Shown piece after piece: positions 24,997 to 26,754 of a stretch of DNA of 26,754 bases. Source of the DNA: JAPOQD01 sp964620555. Its GTDB lineage: Bacteria > Pseudomonadota > Gammaproteobacteria > Pseudomonadales > Halieaceae. Under the pieces are notes generated by a model. The model did not search any database and had not been told where the DNA came from. It saw only the letters and a program-made list of their open reading frames with translations. Numbering within the stretch: position 1 is the stretch's first letter; the number at the start of each line of letters is the position of its first letter. The position numbers and the translations under genes are program-made. The DNA lies in assembly GCA_964620555.1 (NCBI GenBank), contig CAZUGZ010000032.1, forward strand, positions 1 to 26,754, written 5' to 3'.

Positions 24997-25254
24997 ATGG
25001 AACCGACCGCGGAATACCGGCGCCTGTACTGGCACAGCCGTCGTGGCATGCTCGAACTGGATCTGCTGCTGTTGCCCTTTGTGCGGGAGTGTCTGCCACA
25101 CCTGGATGCTGCCGACCGGTACCGCTACCGCTGCCTGCTGGAACGCGAAGATCGGGAACTGCATGGCTGGTTGCTCGGTGGCGACCGCCCCCGGGACCAT
25201 GACCTGGCCGACATCGTTGCAAAGATACTGGCACATACCCGCGTTGCGGATTGA
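24997..25254 (+). CDS. sdhE: FAD assembly factor SdhE
   Basis: An 85-residue cytoplasmic factor that promotes covalent FAD attachment to succinate dehydrogenase (SdhA). It contains the conserved RRGMLELD motif (residues 17-24, the RGxxE flavinylation patch) and the helical bundle DRYRYRCLLEREDRELHGWLL. The start ATG at 24997 gives MEPTAEYRRLYWHSRRGMLE, as in homologues; the frame continues upstream without resemblance. The next gene, a YgfX-like protein, overlaps its 3' end, the usual sdhE-ygfX pairing. Confidence 0.93.
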   Translation: MEPTAEYRRLYWHSRRGMLELDLLLLPFVRECLPHLDAADRYRYRCLLEREDRELHGWLLGGDRPRDHDLADIVAKILAHTRVAD

Positions 25255-25693
25255 AGTTCGCCTGCCGGCGTGGTCCCCCTGCCTGGCCGGGGGCCTCGTG
25301 GGGCTGGTGTTGCTGGCGTTGTGGAACAGCCGCCTGCAGCCAGGGGCGGCCGTCCTGCTCAGCGGCCTGGCCCTGCTCTACGCCCCCTGGGCCTTTGTCC
25401 GGGTTCACCGCTGGAACGGGAAACTGCCCATTCGGACGCTGAGTGCCAGCGCGGGGAAATTCGAGATCGGGTCGTCGGGCCGGCAGATTCCGGTCCGCAT
25501 TCTGCCCGGCAGTTTGCTGTGGCGGCATTTGCTGGTGTTGCGTTGTGGCGGCCTGCTGGAGCCGGGGGGCGCGTGCCTGATGTTGTTCAGTTCCACCATG
25601 AGCACTGAACAGTGGCGTCGCCTGCGACTGCAGTTTCGCAGGTCTCAGGGCTGCAGGATGGTGTCCTCTGCCAGTTGGTTCCGTTCCGGGTAG
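25244..25693 (+). CDS. YgfX-like membrane protein
   Basis: A protein of about 149 residues with two closely spaced membrane helices near the N-terminus (GGLVGLVLLALW and AVLLSGLALLYAPW), then a soluble, beta-rich domain (IRTLSASAGKFEI to LMLFSSTMSTEQWRRLR). This matches YgfX (CptA), the partner of SdhE (CptB); E. coli work ties the pair to toxin/antitoxin-like or SDH-related effects. The start is uncertain: TTG 25244 overlaps the sdhE 3' end, TTG 25217 is an alternative, and no ATG or ribosome-binding site is visible. Its 3' end overlaps nadB, on the other strand, by 49 bases. Confidence 0.65.
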   Translation: MRIEVRLPAWSPCLAGGLVGLVLLALWNSRLQPGAAVLLSGLALLYAPWAFVRVHRWNGKLPIRTLSASAGKFEIGSSGRQIPVRILPGSLLWRHLLVLRCGGLLEPGGACLMLFSSTMSTEQWRRLRLQFRRSQGCRMVSSASWFRSG

Positions 25694-26754
25694 TCCAGCG
25701 TGTAGTGCAGGCCCCGGCTCTCGCGCCGCGAACGCGCGCAGCGCACGATCAGTTCGGCGACGTGGATGAGGTTGCGCAACTCGATGAGGTCGGGCGACAC
25801 GCGGTGGTTCGCGTAGTAGTCGTGCACCTCCTGCTTGAGCAGTTCCACGCGGCGCCAGGCGCGCTCGAGGCGCTTGTCGGTGCGCACGATCCCCACGTAG
25901 TCCCACATGAAGCGCCGCAGTTCCAGCCAGTTGTGCGCGAGCACGACGTCCTCGTCGGAATCGGTGACGCGGCTCTCGTCCCACGCGGGCAGGTCGGGGG
26001 TGTCCGGGGAGCCGCCGGCCATGGCCTCGTTGATGCGCTCGGCGGCGGACTCCGCGAGGACCATGCACTCGAGCAGNNNNNNNNNNNNNNNNNNNNNNNN
26101 NNNNNNNNNNNNNNNNNNNNNNNNNNNNNNNNNNNNNNNNNNNNNNNNNNNNNNCGGGAACGTCGGTGGCGCCGCAACGGTCCACCACGACGCCGCCGCA
26201 GGTGTAATGCGCCGCCGGCACGACCGGGATGGGGTCCCGCGCGATGTCGATTCCCACGGACAGGCAGCGGGCGCGGATCGTCGGGAAGTGCGACTCGATG
26301 AAGTCGCGGGAGCGATGGCTGATGTCGAGGAACACGCAGTCGACGCCGAGCCGCTTGATCTCGTGGTCGATCGCCCGCGCGACGACGTCGCGGGAGGCGA
26401 GTTCGCCGCGCGAATCGAAGCGGTCCATGAAAGGCTCGCCGTCGGGCAGGAGCAGGCGCCCGCCCTCGCCGCGCACCGCCTCGGAAATGAGGAACGAGCG
26501 GGCGTCCGGGTGATACAGGCACGTCGGGTGGAACTGGTTGAACTCCATGTTGCCCACCCGGCACCCGGCCCGCCACGCCATGGCGATCCCGTCGCCGGTG
26601 GCCCCGTCGGGGTTGCTGGTGTAGAGGTAGACCTTGCTCGCCCCGCCGGTGGCGAGTACCACGTGCGGAGCGCGGATCAGTTCGACGGCCTCCGTCGAGC
26701 GGTTGTACACGTAGGCGCCCAGGGCCCGGTTGGGCGAGAACCCGAACTTCTCCG
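25645..26754 (-). CDS. nadB: L-aspartate oxidase, partial and interrupted by an assembly gap
   Basis: First enzyme of de novo NAD synthesis: oxidises L-aspartate to iminoaspartate with FAD. The 5' end lies beyond the right edge. From the edge inward are ATGGASKVYLYTSNPD, EFNQFHPTCLYHPDA, RGEGGRLL, RDVVARAIDHE and PAAHYTCGGVVVD, then the Ns, then LLECMVLAESAAERI and MWDYVGIVRTDKRLERA up to the stop at 25645. All correspond closely to E. coli NadB. The segment lost in the gap should hold the conserved GANRxASNS loop with the active-site Arg. The two sides are in different frames across 78 Ns. The gene converges on ygfX; rpoE would be expected beyond. Confidence 0.95.
26077..26154. other. Run of 78 Ns (scaffold gap) inside nadB
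   Basis: The bases are unknown. The flanking codons are TDVPG (upstream side, broken after the first base of a glycine codon) and LLECMV (downstream). A normal NadB would need about 22 residues plus two bases, that is about 68 bases, so the stated length is only an estimate and shifts the frame. Confidence 0.98.

Noticed and set aside
24920..26710. A long minus-strand frame running through the Ns toward sdhE and ygfX
   Set aside because: Only the part before the gap is NadB; beyond the gap it is in the wrong frame and contains no recognisable protein.
25694..26754. The nadB end seemed slightly different in codon use, raising the idea of a chimeric contig
   Set aside because: The GC difference is small by eye, and ygfZ-sdhE-ygfX-nadB is a conserved gammaproteobacterial order, so one genome explains it.

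Overview
The window looks like a chromosomal contig from a high-GC, free-living gammaproteobacterium. The evidence is gene order: trxA | rho-ubiD with hemX-hemY beside them, and ygfZ | sdhE-ygfX converging on nadB, are arrangements I know from gammaproteobacteria. Two accessory blocks sit among these conserved genes. I see no tRNA, rRNA, CRISPR array, insertion sequence or att-like repeat, and no stretch over 300 bp lacks a gene.

Left block (1-9568), CoA-ester and steroid-type catabolism. It holds a partial malate synthase G (minus strand), a 20-codon remnant of a short-chain dehydrogenase, a SnoaL/NTF2-like protein, a CitE-like C-C lyase, a thiolase-superfamily protein overlapping a DUF35 zinc-ribbon/OB-fold partner, a pair of acyl-CoA dehydrogenases, a cytochrome P450 behind a promoter with a near-perfect palindromic operator, and a small membrane protein. 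The thiolase/DUF35 pair and the two-subunit-type acyl-CoA dehydrogenases recall the side-chain and ring degradation genes of steroid degraders. The CitE-like enzyme could release glyoxylate for the malate synthase.

Core block (9621-15292): hemX-hemY (plus) meets ubiD, and trxA, rho and ubiD run on the minus strand. Genes overlap tightly (ATGA between hemX and hemY, GTGA between rho and ubiD, and shared stop bases between hemY and ubiD). A possible leader peptide ends on the rho start codon.

Accessory block two (15328-23931): a GIY-YIG protein, an extradiol dioxygenase strongly resembling the steroid meta-cleavage enzyme HsaC, an SDR, and then a compact five-gene F420 operon: NADPH:F420 reductase, cofE, cofD, cofC and a fused cofG-cofH (fbiC). 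It is followed closely by ung. This is enough to make F420 from the usual precursors and reduce it with NADPH. CofE lacks the nitroreductase domain found on actinobacterial FbiB, which bears on the starter molecule used. No F420-consuming catabolic enzyme is visible here. The most notable feature of the window is this operon in a gammaproteobacterium, next to steroid-type aromatic ring cleavage.

Right end (23988-26754): ygfZ, sdhE, ygfX and a partial nadB. nadB is interrupted by 78 Ns whose length does not preserve the reading frame, so the gap size is not real.
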